A stretch of DNA of 64,000 nucleotides, from contig CASDTR010000026.1 of the NCBI GenBank assembly GCA_949283785.1, forward strand, positions 1-64,000, in the 5' to 3' direction. The position numbers were made by a program, and so were the translations under genes. Positions 25,769-34,630 of the stretch are shown one piece after another. A model generated the notes under the pieces. It had not been told where the DNA came from, made no database searches, and worked only from the letters and a program-made list of their open reading frames with translations. The stretch's first letter is position 1. Each line of letters begins with the position of its first letter. The DNA comes from an uncultured Oscillospiraceae bacterium. GTDB taxonomy: Bacteria; Bacillota; Clostridia; Oscillospirales; Acutalibacteraceae.

Positions 25769-27202
25769 ATGGCTAAAAGTTCAGGTAAGGTAAGCGCCTT
25801 CGGCGTGAAAGACAAAATCGGTTACACTTTAGGCGATTTCGGATGCAATATGTCCTTCCAGCTCATCAGCAGCTACGCGATGATCTATTTCACTCAGGGA
25901 ATGGGTCTTTCCCTGGGGGCCTGGGCGATTATCGTAGTTTTGGCGAAGGTGTTCGACGCCTGCAACGACCCGATTATCGGCGCGATGGTGGACAAACGAA
26001 AACCCGACAAAAACGGCAAGTTCAGGCCGTGGATACTTTACAGCTCCTTTGCCATCCTTCTCACCACGGCCCTTTTCTTTGTGGATATAAGAGGTCTTTC
26101 CGTAGGGCTCAGATTTACATACTGCCTTGCTATGTACTGCCTCTGGTCCATTGCATACACTTCGGCCAACGTCCCCTACGGCTCCCTTAACGCGGTGCTC
26201 ACAGACGATATAGCCCAGCGCGCCTCACTTTCGTCGCTGAGAAGCATCGGCGCGGGTGTTGCGACGGTTCCTTTTATGATTCTTATGCCCAAGCTTATCT
26301 ACGGCGAAAAGGACGCCGCAACAGGCATTTCCCCCATAATCCCCGAAAGATTTTTCTGGATAGCCCTCGTGGCGGGCATTATAGGATTGGTGGGCTTTGT
26401 GCTTACATATCTGCTTACCACCGAGCGCACGGTTATTCCGAAGAGTACGGAAAAGTACGAGTTTAAAAAGGCCATAAAGGCTTTTGTCAAGAACCGTCCC
26501 GCAATGGGAATCTGCATTGCCTCCTTTGCTCAGCTGGCGTGCTTCTTCTCAATTCAGGTTACGGTCCAGTATGTTTTCCAGGTCTATTTCAAAAATACCG
26601 ATATGATGATGGTTGCAAACGTTCTGATGTTTGCGCCCATGATGATTTTCATTCCCTTCATCTCCACTCTCACAAAGAAATTCGGCAAAAAGGAGATGTG
26701 TACTCTGCCCATTATCGGCTCCGTTGTAATTTTGCTGATAATGATGTTTGTAGAGTTCCCCCGCACGACGGCGGGCGGTTGGATGTATGTTGCCCTTGTG
26801 GGTCTCGCCAACGGCTTTACGGGACTCTTCACCCTTACGACGTGGTCCTTCGTAGCCGACGCCGTAGACTATCAGGAGCTTCAGACAGGCAGACGCGAGG
26901 AGGGAACGGTTTACGCCATTTACTCATTTGTCAGAAAGATAGGCCAGGCTGTGTGTCAGGGACTTACATCGGTGCTCCTTGCGGCAATCGGCTTTGATAC
27001 GGAAAACGTACTCGCCACAACCGATAAGACGGCTCTGGGAGTTATCAGGCTTTCCATACTCATCCCCCTTGTGGGCGCGGTGCTCATGTTCGCGGCCCTT
27101 GCGTTTATCTATAATCTCGGCAAAAAGGAAACGTTGGATATGAGTCAGCGCCTTAAAGAGATACATGCCGAGACTGCCCAAAATGCAGATGTACAGGGCT
27201 GA
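25769..27202 (+). CDS. GPH-family sugar:cation symporter
   Basis: 477 residues from the ATG at 25769 with GAAAGGA nine bases upstream; an in-frame ATG at 25751 is less well placed. Twelve membrane helices of the glycoside-pentoside-hexuronide:cation symporter family (MelB/XylP/YicJ type): DKIGYTLGDFGCNMSF at the start, the cation-site-like NDPIIGAMVDKRK near 75 and the loop SVADAVDYQELQTGRREEG-type signature near 375. It would import a disaccharide or glycoside with Na+ or H+. The GH2 enzyme follows by 39 bases with its own GGAGG, so the pair imports and cleaves the same substrate. Confidence 0.9.
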   Translation: MAKSSGKVSAFGVKDKIGYTLGDFGCNMSFQLISSYAMIYFTQGMGLSLGAWAIIVVLAKVFDACNDPIIGAMVDKRKPDKNGKFRPWILYSSFAILLTTALFFVDIRGLSVGLRFTYCLAMYCLWSIAYTSANVPYGSLNAVLTDDIAQRASLSSLRSIGAGVATVPFMILMPKLIYGEKDAATGISPIIPERFFWIALVAGIIGLVGFVLTYLLTTERTVIPKSTEKYEFKKAIKAFVKNRPAMGICIASFAQLACFFSIQVTVQYVFQVYFKNTDMMMVANVLMFAPMMIFIPFISTLTKKFGKKEMCTLPIIGSVVILLIMMFVEFPRTTAGGWMYVALVGLANGFTGLFTLTTWSFVADAVDYQELQTGRREEGTVYAIYSFVRKIGQAVCQGLTSVLLAAIGFDTENVLATTDKTALGVIRLSILIPLVGAVLMFAALAFIYNLGKKETLDMSQRLKEIHAETAQNADVQG

Positions 27203-27241
27203 TTATGTCAGCATCAATATAACAGATTTCGGAGGCGTAAA

Positions 27242-29410
27242 ATGAGAAAAGTAATAGATTTCAGCGAAGACTGGAAATTTACAAAGGAAGGAAAAAGCGA
27301 AACGGTCTCTCTTCCCCATTGCTGGAACGCCGTTGACGGTCAGGAAGGAGCCGAATACTACCGCGGACAATGCGTTTACGAAAAGGAACTGGGTTCTGTC
27401 CCCGAGGGTACGACCTATATAGAGGTGGGAGCGGCGAATTCCGTCTCTGCGGTTTATGTAAACGGTAAAGCGGTGGGGGAGCACAGGGGAGGCTATTCCC
27501 TTTTCAGGTACGACATCACAAAGTATCTCAGCGGCAGCGGGGATAAAATTAAAATCACCGTAGATAACAGCGATTTTGACGATGTGTATCCGAGCACTGC
27601 GGACTTCACCTTTTACGGCGGCATCTACAGGCCCGTAAAAATAATAACGGACCTTGCTCAATGTTATTTCAGCCTTACGGACGGGCTTTGCGGAATCTAT
27701 GCCGATACAGTAAAGGACGATGAGGGCTGGCAAGTAAACATAATGGCTTTTGTTCGTGGAGACAAGGCGGGAAAGACCGTCAGATATACGCTTTACTCGA
27801 AGGACGGAGAGGCGATAGCTCAGGCAGAGGCCTCGGCGGAAAGCCCCAACGCTCAATTAGAGGCGGAAAATCCCGTTTTGTGGAACGGCGTGGAGAACCC
27901 ATATCTCTATACCCTGAAAGGCGAGATACTGGCAGACGGTGAGACGATAGACTGCGCCGAAACGAGAATCGGTTTCAGGACCGTTGAATTCGACAGCGAA
28001 AAGGGCTGCTTCCTTAACGGAAAGCACATTAAGCTCAAAGGCGTTTCGAGGCATCAGGACCGCTATCATATGGGCAACGCCCTTACGGCCAAGGAGCACG
28101 TTGAGGATCTTGAGATAATAAGGGATATCGGTGCAAATTCCATAAGGCTTGCCCACTATCAGCACGACCAGATTTTCTATGACACCTGTGACGAGATGGG
28201 CTTTCTTGTCTGGGCCGAGGTACCTGTCATATCGAGATTTTCCGACAAGAAAATAAGAAACTCGAAGTCTCAGCTCCGTGAGCTCATTTCCCAGAACAGA
28301 AATCACCCCTGCATTTTCTGTTGGGGCATACAGAATGAGATTTCCATGGGCGGAAAATCGAAGCCCCTGGTTAAGTTCCTCAGAGAGATGAACGACCTGG
28401 CCCACAGCCTTGACCCGAGCCGTCCCACGACCAGCGCTCAGGTTATGATGTGCGACCCTAACTCAGAACTTAACAAAATCACGGATATCCAGGGCTACAA
28501 TATCTATTTCGGTTGGTATCTCCGGACCGCCGACGCTATTGACAAATGGTTAGATAAATTTCATGAGGATAACCCGAAGGTAAAGCTTTGCCTTTCGGAA
28601 TACGGAGCGGAGGGTATTATAAAATACCAGTCCCCGAACGGAGGCGTTCAGGGAGATTACAGTGAAACCTATCAGGCGCGTCTTCATGAGCATTACGCAA
28701 GAGCCATAGGAGAGCGTCAGTGGCTTTGGGGCAGCTATGTCTGGAATATGTTTGACTTCGGCGCGGCAAACCGTGACGAAGGCGGAGTAAAGGGCAGAAA
28801 CAACAAGGGTCTTGTGACCTTTGACAGAAAGGTCAGAAAGGATAGCTTCTATGTCTATAAGGCCTTCTGGTCAGATGAGCCCTTTGTCCATATCGGCGGT
28901 GAGAGGTATGTTCAGCGCAAATGCGGCGAAACGGTTATACCTGTTTACTCGAATTTTCCGGAGGTCACCCTCAGCGTAAACGGGGAAGAGTTTGCTCTGC
29001 CCTGCGACAGGGTGGTATATTTTGATAAAGCCGTCATCAAAGAGGGCGAAAATGTCATAACGGCCAAGGCGGGAGACTGCGTACACTCCCTAACCGTAAT
29101 CGGCGCCGAAGAGGATGACCCGTCATACCGTATGCCGGGAGACGCCCATTCCTTCGTCAAAAACTGGTTCGGAAGCGATTCGGAAGAAATAAAACCCGAC
29201 TATTTTTCCGTCAACGATAAGGTGGGAGATCTTCTTAAGAGCCCCGATGTTATCTCGCTGCTTGAAACTGCCAGCATCATGAAAAAGGTGCCGCCATTTG
29301 CCCTTGCCCTTATAAAGCCCTTTAAGGTTAAAACGCTGCTGAAAATAGCGAAAATCGACGACGGCATGAAGGATATAGCAAATCAGTACCTTCAGACAAT
29401 AAAGAAATAA
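27242..29410 (+). CDS. GH2 family glycosidase (beta-galactosidase/beta-glucuronidase type)
   Basis: 722 residues, cytoplasmic. Sugar-binding jelly-roll (1-150, HCWNAVDG near the start), immunoglobulin-like domain, TIM barrel with KGVSRHQDRYHMGNA, acid/base Glu366 in CWGIQNEIS and nucleophile Glu453 in CLSEYGAEG, then further beta domains and a C-terminal all-helical extension (about 650-722) with KTLLKIAKIDDGMKDI that is not part of the usual GH2 core. The NKG-type glucuronidase signature is not seen in its usual place, so a galactosidase-like specificity is slightly favoured. Co-transcribed with the GPH symporter, and probably acting on its substrate. Confidence 0.91.
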   Translation: MRKVIDFSEDWKFTKEGKSETVSLPHCWNAVDGQEGAEYYRGQCVYEKELGSVPEGTTYIEVGAANSVSAVYVNGKAVGEHRGGYSLFRYDITKYLSGSGDKIKITVDNSDFDDVYPSTADFTFYGGIYRPVKIITDLAQCYFSLTDGLCGIYADTVKDDEGWQVNIMAFVRGDKAGKTVRYTLYSKDGEAIAQAEASAESPNAQLEAENPVLWNGVENPYLYTLKGEILADGETIDCAETRIGFRTVEFDSEKGCFLNGKHIKLKGVSRHQDRYHMGNALTAKEHVEDLEIIRDIGANSIRLAHYQHDQIFYDTCDEMGFLVWAEVPVISRFSDKKIRNSKSQLRELISQNRNHPCIFCWGIQNEISMGGKSKPLVKFLREMNDLAHSLDPSRPTTSAQVMMCDPNSELNKITDIQGYNIYFGWYLRTADAIDKWLDKFHEDNPKVKLCLSEYGAEGIIKYQSPNGGVQGDYSETYQARLHEHYARAIGERQWLWGSYVWNMFDFGAANRDEGGVKGRNNKGLVTFDRKVRKDSFYVYKAFWSDEPFVHIGGERYVQRKCGETVIPVYSNFPEVTLSVNGEEFALPCDRVVYFDKAVIKEGENVITAKAGDCVHSLTVIGAEEDDPSYRMPGDAHSFVKNWFGSDSEEIKPDYFSVNDKVGDLLKSPDVISLLETASIMKKVPPFALALIKPFKVKTLLKIAKIDDGMKDIANQYLQTIKK

Positions 29411-29440
29411 AAGCGCAAAGATATAGAGACATAAAACAAA

Positions 29441-29462
29441 GGCTCCGTGAAAACACGGAGCC
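29441..29462. terminator. Bidirectional terminator
   Basis: Perfect nine-base stem GGCTCCGTG / CACGGAGCC with an AAAA loop. The reverse flank (TTTGTTTTAT) is T-rich, the forward flank TTCTCTG weaker. Serves the GH2 operon and the convergent gldA gene. Confidence 0.85.
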
Positions 29463-29508
29463 TTCTCTGTACGCAAAAGCGCAGAATCTCGATATTTTGT
29501 TATTTCAA

Positions 29509-30606
29509 TTATTCGCCCTTATAATATTTGCCTATGGCGTCGGCGGAGAGAATGGCGGCGTAAACAGTTTCGGGAGTTACCTCAAAGGGCATGTTGCCGA
29601 GAGTGTCTCCCGGTGCGGCTGCAAGGGAAGCAACCTCCATAAGGCGCTTTTCGTCGGGCTCTTTTACGCCTAAATCCTCAAGGGTTGTGGGAAGTCCCAC
29701 GTCCATGCAGAAGTTTACGACCTCGTCGATCTCCTCGTCGGGAGCGTTTTCAAGGACAAGCTGTACGAGAGTTCCGAAGGCTACCTTTTCGCCGTGATAG
29801 AGCGAGTGGGTTTCCTCAAGGGCGGTAAGGCCGTTGTGGATCGCGTGAGCGCCTGCAAGTCCGCCGCTTTCAAAGCCGATTCCTGAAAGATAGGTGTTGG
29901 CTTCGATAATGTTTTCAACTGCCTTGGTGCACACGTTGCTGCCCACTGCAAGGGCGGCCTTTACGCCGTCGGAAATAAGGGTGTCGTAGCAGAGGCGTGC
30001 AAGAGCCATGGCGGCGAGAGTCGTCTTGCCTCCCACGCAGTTTGTGGCGTTGGAGCGCTGGCAGGCTCTTGCCTCAAAGTATGTGGCCAGAGCGTCGCCC
30101 ATGCCCGATACAAGCAGACGAAGGGGAGCCTTGCTTACAACGTCGGTGTCTACAAGGACCATGTTGGGGCTTGCGGGCAGGAAAAGATAACGGTCGAAAA
30201 CGCCGTCGTCGGAATAGATAACGGAAAGTGCGGAGCAGGGAGCGTCGGTTGAGGCGATAGTGGGGACAATGACAACGGGCGTCTTCGTGTAGTAGCCGAT
30301 AGCTTTGGCGGTGTCATGGATCTTTCCGCCGCCGATGCCTACGATAAGATCGCAGCCTGAGGAGAGATAGATGTCCTTGAGGCGGTTTATCTCGCTGTCG
30401 CAGCACTCGCCGTTGAATACCTCGTAGATTACGGAGCAGGAGGTCTCTTTCATTCCCTCGGCGATAGCGGGCTCAACGCGTCCGCGTCCCGATTTGCTGG
30501 TAAGGATGAAGAGCTTCGTACCCAGAAGCTCGGCGTGTTTGCAAAGGTTTTTGAGTTCGCCTTTGCCCTGAATGTAGCGGGTGGGGCTTGCAATGATATT
30601 TGCCAT
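29509..30606 (-). CDS. gldA: Glycerol dehydrogenase
   Basis: 365 residues, iron-type (here zinc) alcohol dehydrogenase fold. NAD-binding GIGGGKIHDTAKAIGYY (near 95), VPTIASTDAPCSALSVIY (near 120) and metal ligands in SGMGDALATYFEA (Asp), LAGAHAIHNGLT (His) and LYHGEKVAFG (His) are all in place. Oxidises glycerol to dihydroxyacetone with NAD+, or runs the reverse to dispose of reductant. No dihydroxyacetone kinase is adjacent, so the pathway direction is undetermined. GGAG precedes the ATG. Single gene. Confidence 0.93.
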   Translation of the reverse strand: MANIIASPTRYIQGKGELKNLCKHAELLGTKLFILTSKSGRGRVEPAIAEGMKETSCSVIYEVFNGECCDSEINRLKDIYLSSGCDLIVGIGGGKIHDTAKAIGYYTKTPVVIVPTIASTDAPCSALSVIYSDDGVFDRYLFLPASPNMVLVDTDVVSKAPLRLLVSGMGDALATYFEARACQRSNATNCVGGKTTLAAMALARLCYDTLISDGVKAALAVGSNVCTKAVENIIEANTYLSGIGFESGGLAGAHAIHNGLTALEETHSLYHGEKVAFGTLVQLVLENAPDEEIDEVVNFCMDVGLPTTLEDLGVKEPDEKRLMEVASLAAAPGDTLGNMPFEVTPETVYAAILSADAIGKYYKGE

Positions 30607-30743
30607 GGTGTAAAACTCCTTCTTTGTTTATTTTTTATCAATCATTATTATATGGAATTTTGCAGTCAAAATCAATAGAAGGTCGTTTATTTTTCATGAA
30701 CTTTATTTTAAATTTACATTATAAAAAAGTGTCTGAAAAAAGA

Positions 30744-30770
30744 GAAGACCCGACGAAAAGTCGGGTCTTC
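30744..30770 (-). terminator. Reverse-strand rho-independent terminator
   Basis: Eleven-base perfect stem with a five-base loop, followed on the reverse strand by TCTTTTTTCAG. It lies 330 bases beyond the flavoenzyme gene, so an unannotated reverse transcript ends here. Confidence 0.7.
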
Positions 30771-30900
30771 GGTGTCCGCCGAAGAGTGAAACGCCGCAGT
30801 TTCACTTTGCAGCAGCCGCACCGATGAAGGGGATACCGAAAAAGTAAAGAGGTGTATCCTGTCAAATGAGCGGAGCTTAAAGCGCCGTCAGCTCTTACCC

Positions 30901-30934
30901 GTGCGGAATTCGAGAACTGCCGCGAATTCCGCAC
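30901..30934 (+). terminator. Perfect 11-bp hairpin with forward T-rich flank
   Basis: GTGCGGAATTC / GAATTCCGCAC with a 12-base loop, then TTTGCTTTTTCC. No forward-strand gene precedes it closely, which makes its role unclear. Confidence 0.5.
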
Positions 30935-31098
30935 TTTGCTTTTTCCGACGCATATCCGAAGACATGCGCCGTTTCATCCTTCAGCATTCATCTGCAAAAG
31001 TTTCTGCCGCCTTAAATTATCGCCTGAGAAAATCATGTAAGCTTTTCCCCGGCATCAATTTCCTCCTCAAGCATGGCAGAAGCTAAAAGCTTTTAAAA

Positions 31099-33042
31099 TC
31101 AGATACTCTGAGCTACGCGATACGCCTCATATATGGCCCACTTTGTATCTCTGGCCTTTACCGCGTCGCCTACCGTATAGACCTCGGGAGCAAGTCCCGC
31201 AGGGTCAAAGGGAACGTATGCTTTGGAACCGAGAGCCAAAACAACGTGGTCGTAGCCGTCAAGGGTTATTTTTTCACCGCCGCATTCTGCAACCACTCCG
31301 CCGGGAATGAATTCGAGGACCTTTGTGTTTACATGGACGTCTACTTCCTCTTTCTTAAGGCGTTCAATAAGGTCGTTGCGTACGGTAAGGTAAAGCTTTT
31401 CCGCAAGGACGGGGAGCATCTCCACAATGGATACCTTGGAGCAGTAATCTGTGGCGTATTCCGCAGTTTCTACTCCGACCTCTCCGCCGCCGATAATAAG
31501 TACGCTGGATTTGAGTACGGGATTTCCGAGAAGCACGTCGTTTGCCTGTACAACGTTTTCGCCGTCTATTCCGGGGATATTGGGAACTATGGGCGTGGCT
31601 CCCGTAGCCATGATAAGTACGTCGGGCTCAAGCTCTTTGATGAGCTCGGGCGTAGCCTCGGTATTAAAGCGCATATCAACTCCGTTTTTCCTGCACATGT
31701 GAAGCTGATAGCGTATTGCACGGGTAAGGCCCTGCTTGAAGGGCGGATAGGCGGCGATAAGGAACTGTCCCCCCACACGGCTGGCGTCGTTCTTTTCAAG
31801 GAGTGTTACCTTGTGTCCGCGGCCTGCCGCCATGAAAGCGGCGGTCATGCCTGCGGGTCCCGCGCCGACGACCACAACGTTTTTGGGATTATCCGTAGGC
31901 CTGAGCATACGGTCCGCTCTGTGGCTTGATTCGGGATTGAGCATACATCCGACGCCCCAGTCGCCGGGCATAAGGTTTTCGGGATAATTAAATTCCATGC
32001 AGCGCTGTGTGCAGCCGAGGCACGGAATTATGTCCTCTATAACACCGGCGGACATTTTGTTGGGGAAGTCGGGGTCGCAGATGGACTGGCGTCCAAGGGA
32101 TACGCCGTCGCAGTCGCCGCGTTTAAGTGCGGTTTCGATAGTGTAAGGGTCATGGAAAAGACCTACCGAGAAAACGGGAATGTCTACCGCTTCCTTGATT
32201 CTGCGGGAGGCGGCCAGGTTCCAGCCGGATTGCCAGCTTGAAGGCGGTACGATGGTCTGCCAGGTTTCGTAGGTTCCTGCAGAGATGTGAAGCGCGTCGT
32301 AGCCGTAATCCTCAAGCATCTGGGCAAATACAACAGACTCCTCAATTTCCAGTCCTCCTATACGGTTTTCCTTTGAAGAAATACGAGCCGTTACGACAAA
32401 GTCGTCTCCGCATGCGGCTTTGATTCCTTCAACAACAAGCTTCATAAAGTACGCACGTCCGTCAAGGCCTCCGCCGAATTCATCGACACGCTTGTTTGAA
32501 CGCGGGGACAGGAACTGGCCACCCATGTATCCGTGAGCCGCATGGATCTCAACGCCGTCAAAGCCTGCCTTCTTGCAGCGGACGGCGGCGTCTATGTAGT
32601 GTTGGATCAAATCGTATACCTCCTGAGTGGTGAACTCGTGAGGAGTTTCGCGATTTGTGGGGCAGGGTACGCTGGACGGAGCGGCAATCTGTTCCCCTGC
32701 CATGGCCGCGACGGTTTCACGTCCGGCGTGGTGGAGCTGGACTATGGTGCGCGCGCCGTTGTTTTTAATGAAGTTTGCAAGCTTTGACATGCCCGCAATG
32801 CCTTCGTCGCTCCATACATTGGGCTCGTGGGGCATACCTACGCCCCTTCGCTCGACGGCCGCTATTTCGATTATTATGAGGCCGAAGCCGCCTGCCGCAC
32901 GGGCTCCGTAATAATCCAGTGTGGATTGCACAACCAGTCCGTTGGGATCAAAAACGCCCGAGTCCATGGCGGGGACTATGAGGCGGTTTTTAACGAGGAG
33001 ATTTCCGATCTTGTAAGGTGAAAAAGTTTTCTCAAAATTCAT
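31099..33042 (-). CDS. Old-yellow-enzyme/2,4-dienoyl-CoA reductase-type flavoenzyme
   Basis: 647 residues, three-domain build of FadH, trimethylamine dehydrogenase and bile-acid BaiCD/BaiH enzymes. FMN TIM barrel (1-365) with HHAGRE and [25 protein letters not shown] catalytic loop; four-Cys iron-sulfur motif CLGCTQRC then GVGC (about 335-355); FAD-binding [13 protein letters not shown] (near 390); NAD-binding [11 protein letters not shown] (near 530). It would reduce an activated C=C bond, such as an enoate, dienoyl-CoA or steroid. The divergent PucR-type regulator is a likely controller. Substrate not deducible. Full length. Confidence 0.9.
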   Translation of the reverse strand: MNFEKTFSPYKIGNLLVKNRLIVPAMDSGVFDPNGLVVQSTLDYYGARAAGGFGLIIIEIAAVERRGVGMPHEPNVWSDEGIAGMSKLANFIKNNGARTIVQLHHAGRETVAAMAGEQIAAPSSVPCPTNRETPHEFTTQEVYDLIQHYIDAAVRCKKAGFDGVEIHAAHGYMGGQFLSPRSNKRVDEFGGGLDGRAYFMKLVVEGIKAACGDDFVVTARISSKENRIGGLEIEESVVFAQMLEDYGYDALHISAGTYETWQTIVPPSSWQSGWNLAASRRIKEAVDIPVFSVGLFHDPYTIETALKRGDCDGVSLGRQSICDPDFPNKMSAGVIEDIIPCLGCTQRCMEFNYPENLMPGDWGVGCMLNPESSHRADRMLRPTDNPKNVVVVGAGPAGMTAAFMAAGRGHKVTLLEKNDASRVGGQFLIAAYPPFKQGLTRAIRYQLHMCRKNGVDMRFNTEATPELIKELEPDVLIMATGATPIVPNIPGIDGENVVQANDVLLGNPVLKSSVLIIGGGEVGVETAEYATDYCSKVSIVEMLPVLAEKLYLTVRNDLIERLKKEEVDVHVNTKVLEFIPGGVVAECGGEKITLDGYDHVVLALGSKAYVPFDPAGLAPEVYTVGDAVKARDTKWAIYEAYRVAQSI

Positions 33043-33091
33043 ACTGACGCATCCTTTCTACATATATTTTAGCTTCACTATCTAAAAAAAC

Positions 33092-33119
33092 TTGCGCAAA
33101 TCGGCGAATTTGGTATAAT
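33092..33119 (+). promoter_or_regulatory. Promoter of the PucR-type regulator gene
   Basis: TTGCGC (33092-33097), 16-base spacer, TATAAT (33114-33119). Confidence 0.6.
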
Positions 33120-33121
33120 TA

Positions 33122-33143
33122 CATTGTTAACTGCATAACAATG
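33122..33143. promoter_or_regulatory. Perfect inverted repeat, probable operator
   Basis: CATTGTTA (33122-33129), six-base spacer, TAACAATG (33136-33143), directly downstream of the -10 TATAAT in the divergent region between the flavoenzyme and the regulator. Placement at the transcription start suits autorepression or ligand-controlled switching. Confidence 0.6.
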
Positions 33144-33223
33144 TTCCGTAGATAAATAATATCATATTTGAGAGTTTAATAGAATGTAAGGTTACTCAAA
33201 CGGAAAAGGGGGATTTGTGCAAA

Positions 33224-34513
33224 ATGACAGCGGCACTTCATCGGCGCCATACGGGAAGCCTTGCGCAGGCTTACGAGGTGTTTTTTGAGGCTTTGAAAAA
33301 GGACAGCGTCGAGTATCTGGTGCGCCGTGCCTGGGAGTTTTTCGGGCTGCCCGTGCTCTTTACCGACGAAAACTATAAGTTGGTGTGTCAGTTCCCGAAG
33401 GAAAAGCTGGGACAGCATATTTGGGATACCCTGTTTGAAACCCAGTCGCTGCCCATTGAGACCATTCAGCATTATCAGCAGACATATCTTAACATCGACG
33501 AAAAGTATTACGAGCCTTTCTATTCCTGCGAGGGGTCGGCAGAAGATTGCCCAAGGATTTTCGGTGAGGTGTACTCGTCGGAGAGAATATACGGTCACAT
33601 AGCCGTTTTTATGTTTGACTGTCCTCTTGAGCCTGACGATTTAGCCTGCGCGAAAGTGTTTATCGACGCCTTAAAGATGCTGATGCTGCCCAGAAGGAAC
33701 AGAGAAGGGGCTTCCCTCTCTTCGTATATGAGGGACTTGCTGGACGAAAAGGCCGCTCCCAAGACAAAGGCCCTGGCTCACCGCAGCCTTTCGGCGGGAG
33801 TGCAGGGACCCTTTACCGTTATGGTGACGCCCATCGGAAACACTGCTTCTCAAAGGGCCTTTGCATCCATGGCCACGTCGAAAATCACTTTGCAGTACCG
33901 CTCCACCGTCTGCGCCGTATATCAAAACTGCATTGTGACCCTTTTCGGGCTTATGAGCGGCGGGAAGCATTCTGAAAAGGAGATATCATTTTTTCACCGT
34001 GTGGCTGATTTTCTCTCCCCTTCAAATGCTTCCAGCGGCATATCTCAGCCGTTTTCCGATTTATCTGAGCTGAGGGGAAGGTTTCAGCAGGCGTATATGA
34101 CCGCTCTCTTGACCACAAAGCCCTGCGAGTTTTTTGATTTCATTTTTCCGGCGCCCATGTTCGAGGCAGTATGCATAAGCGCTGAGGTGGATATGTTCAT
34201 GCATCCCGGTTTAAAAAGGCTTTCGGAGTATGACTCGGAAAACAATACGGAATATTTCAGGACTTTGCAGGTTTACAGCCTTACCATGCACAACAAGGAG
34301 TCAACGGCGAGAATACTGTGCATCCACCGCAACACCCTGCTTTACCGATTGGGGAAAATAAGCGAAATGTTTCACATTCCATTTGAAGAGCAGCAGACTG
34401 CCCTGGCTATACTAAACAGCTTCCAGCTCTACGGAATAAGCACCTGCAAGCGGGCGGATTTCGGCCTTTACAGAACTGACTTTGACAGCTCTGACCATGG
34501 ACAGCGGCGATGA
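33224..34513 (+). CDS. PucR/CdaR-type transcriptional regulator
   Basis: 429 residues from the ATG at 33224 (GGGGG upstream; a TTG at 33215 is too close to that site). The N-terminal two thirds is a sensor region with a GAF-like appearance, unassigned by me. The C-terminal helix-turn-helix of the PucR/CdaR class is clear: KESTARILCIHRNTLLYRL followed by KISEMFHIPFEEQQTALAIL. Such proteins usually activate a neighbouring catabolic gene in response to its substrate. It is divergent from the flavoenzyme, with an inverted repeat between them, so that gene is the best target candidate. Confidence 0.85.
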   Translation: MTAALHRRHTGSLAQAYEVFFEALKKDSVEYLVRRAWEFFGLPVLFTDENYKLVCQFPKEKLGQHIWDTLFETQSLPIETIQHYQQTYLNIDEKYYEPFYSCEGSAEDCPRIFGEVYSSERIYGHIAVFMFDCPLEPDDLACAKVFIDALKMLMLPRRNREGASLSSYMRDLLDEKAAPKTKALAHRSLSAGVQGPFTVMVTPIGNTASQRAFASMATSKITLQYRSTVCAVYQNCIVTLFGLMSGGKHSEKEISFFHRVADFLSPSNASSGISQPFSDLSELRGRFQQAYMTALLTTKPCEFFDFIFPAPMFEAVCISAEVDMFMHPGLKRLSEYDSENNTEYFRTLQVYSLTMHNKESTARILCIHRNTLLYRLGKISEMFHIPFEEQQTALAILNSFQLYGISTCKRADFGLYRTDFDSSDHGQRR

Positions 34514-34543
34514 TTTGCCTATCTGATAAAATTAGATAAAAAA

Positions 34544-34577
34544 GGGTCCGCCGCCTGTTGATTCAGACGACGGGCCC
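34544..34577 (-). terminator. Terminator of the surface-protein gene
   Basis: On the reverse strand GGGCCCGTCGTCTG pairs with CAGGCGGCGGACCC (one mismatch, two G-T pairs) and is followed by TTTTTTATC. Confidence 0.8.
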
Positions 34578-34630
34578 TCAATTTAACTTTTGTCGGGAAC
34601 TATTCGGTTTTTAAATAATTCGCAAAGAAT

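Larger units (their letters stand above)
30607..31098. other. Gene-free region with three strong palindromes
   Basis: Holds the gldA promoter area and then GAAGACCCGAC / GTCGGGTCTTC (30744-30770, T-run TCTTTTTT on the reverse strand), AGTGAAAC / GTTTCACT (about 30785-30805), GTGCGGAATTC / GAATTCCGCAC (30901-30934, forward flank TTTGCTTTTTCC) and GCGCAT-like arms near 30948-30971. No open frame with coding character. Could be the read-through end of the flavoenzyme transcript, a small RNA, or a decayed mobile repeat. Confidence 0.5.
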
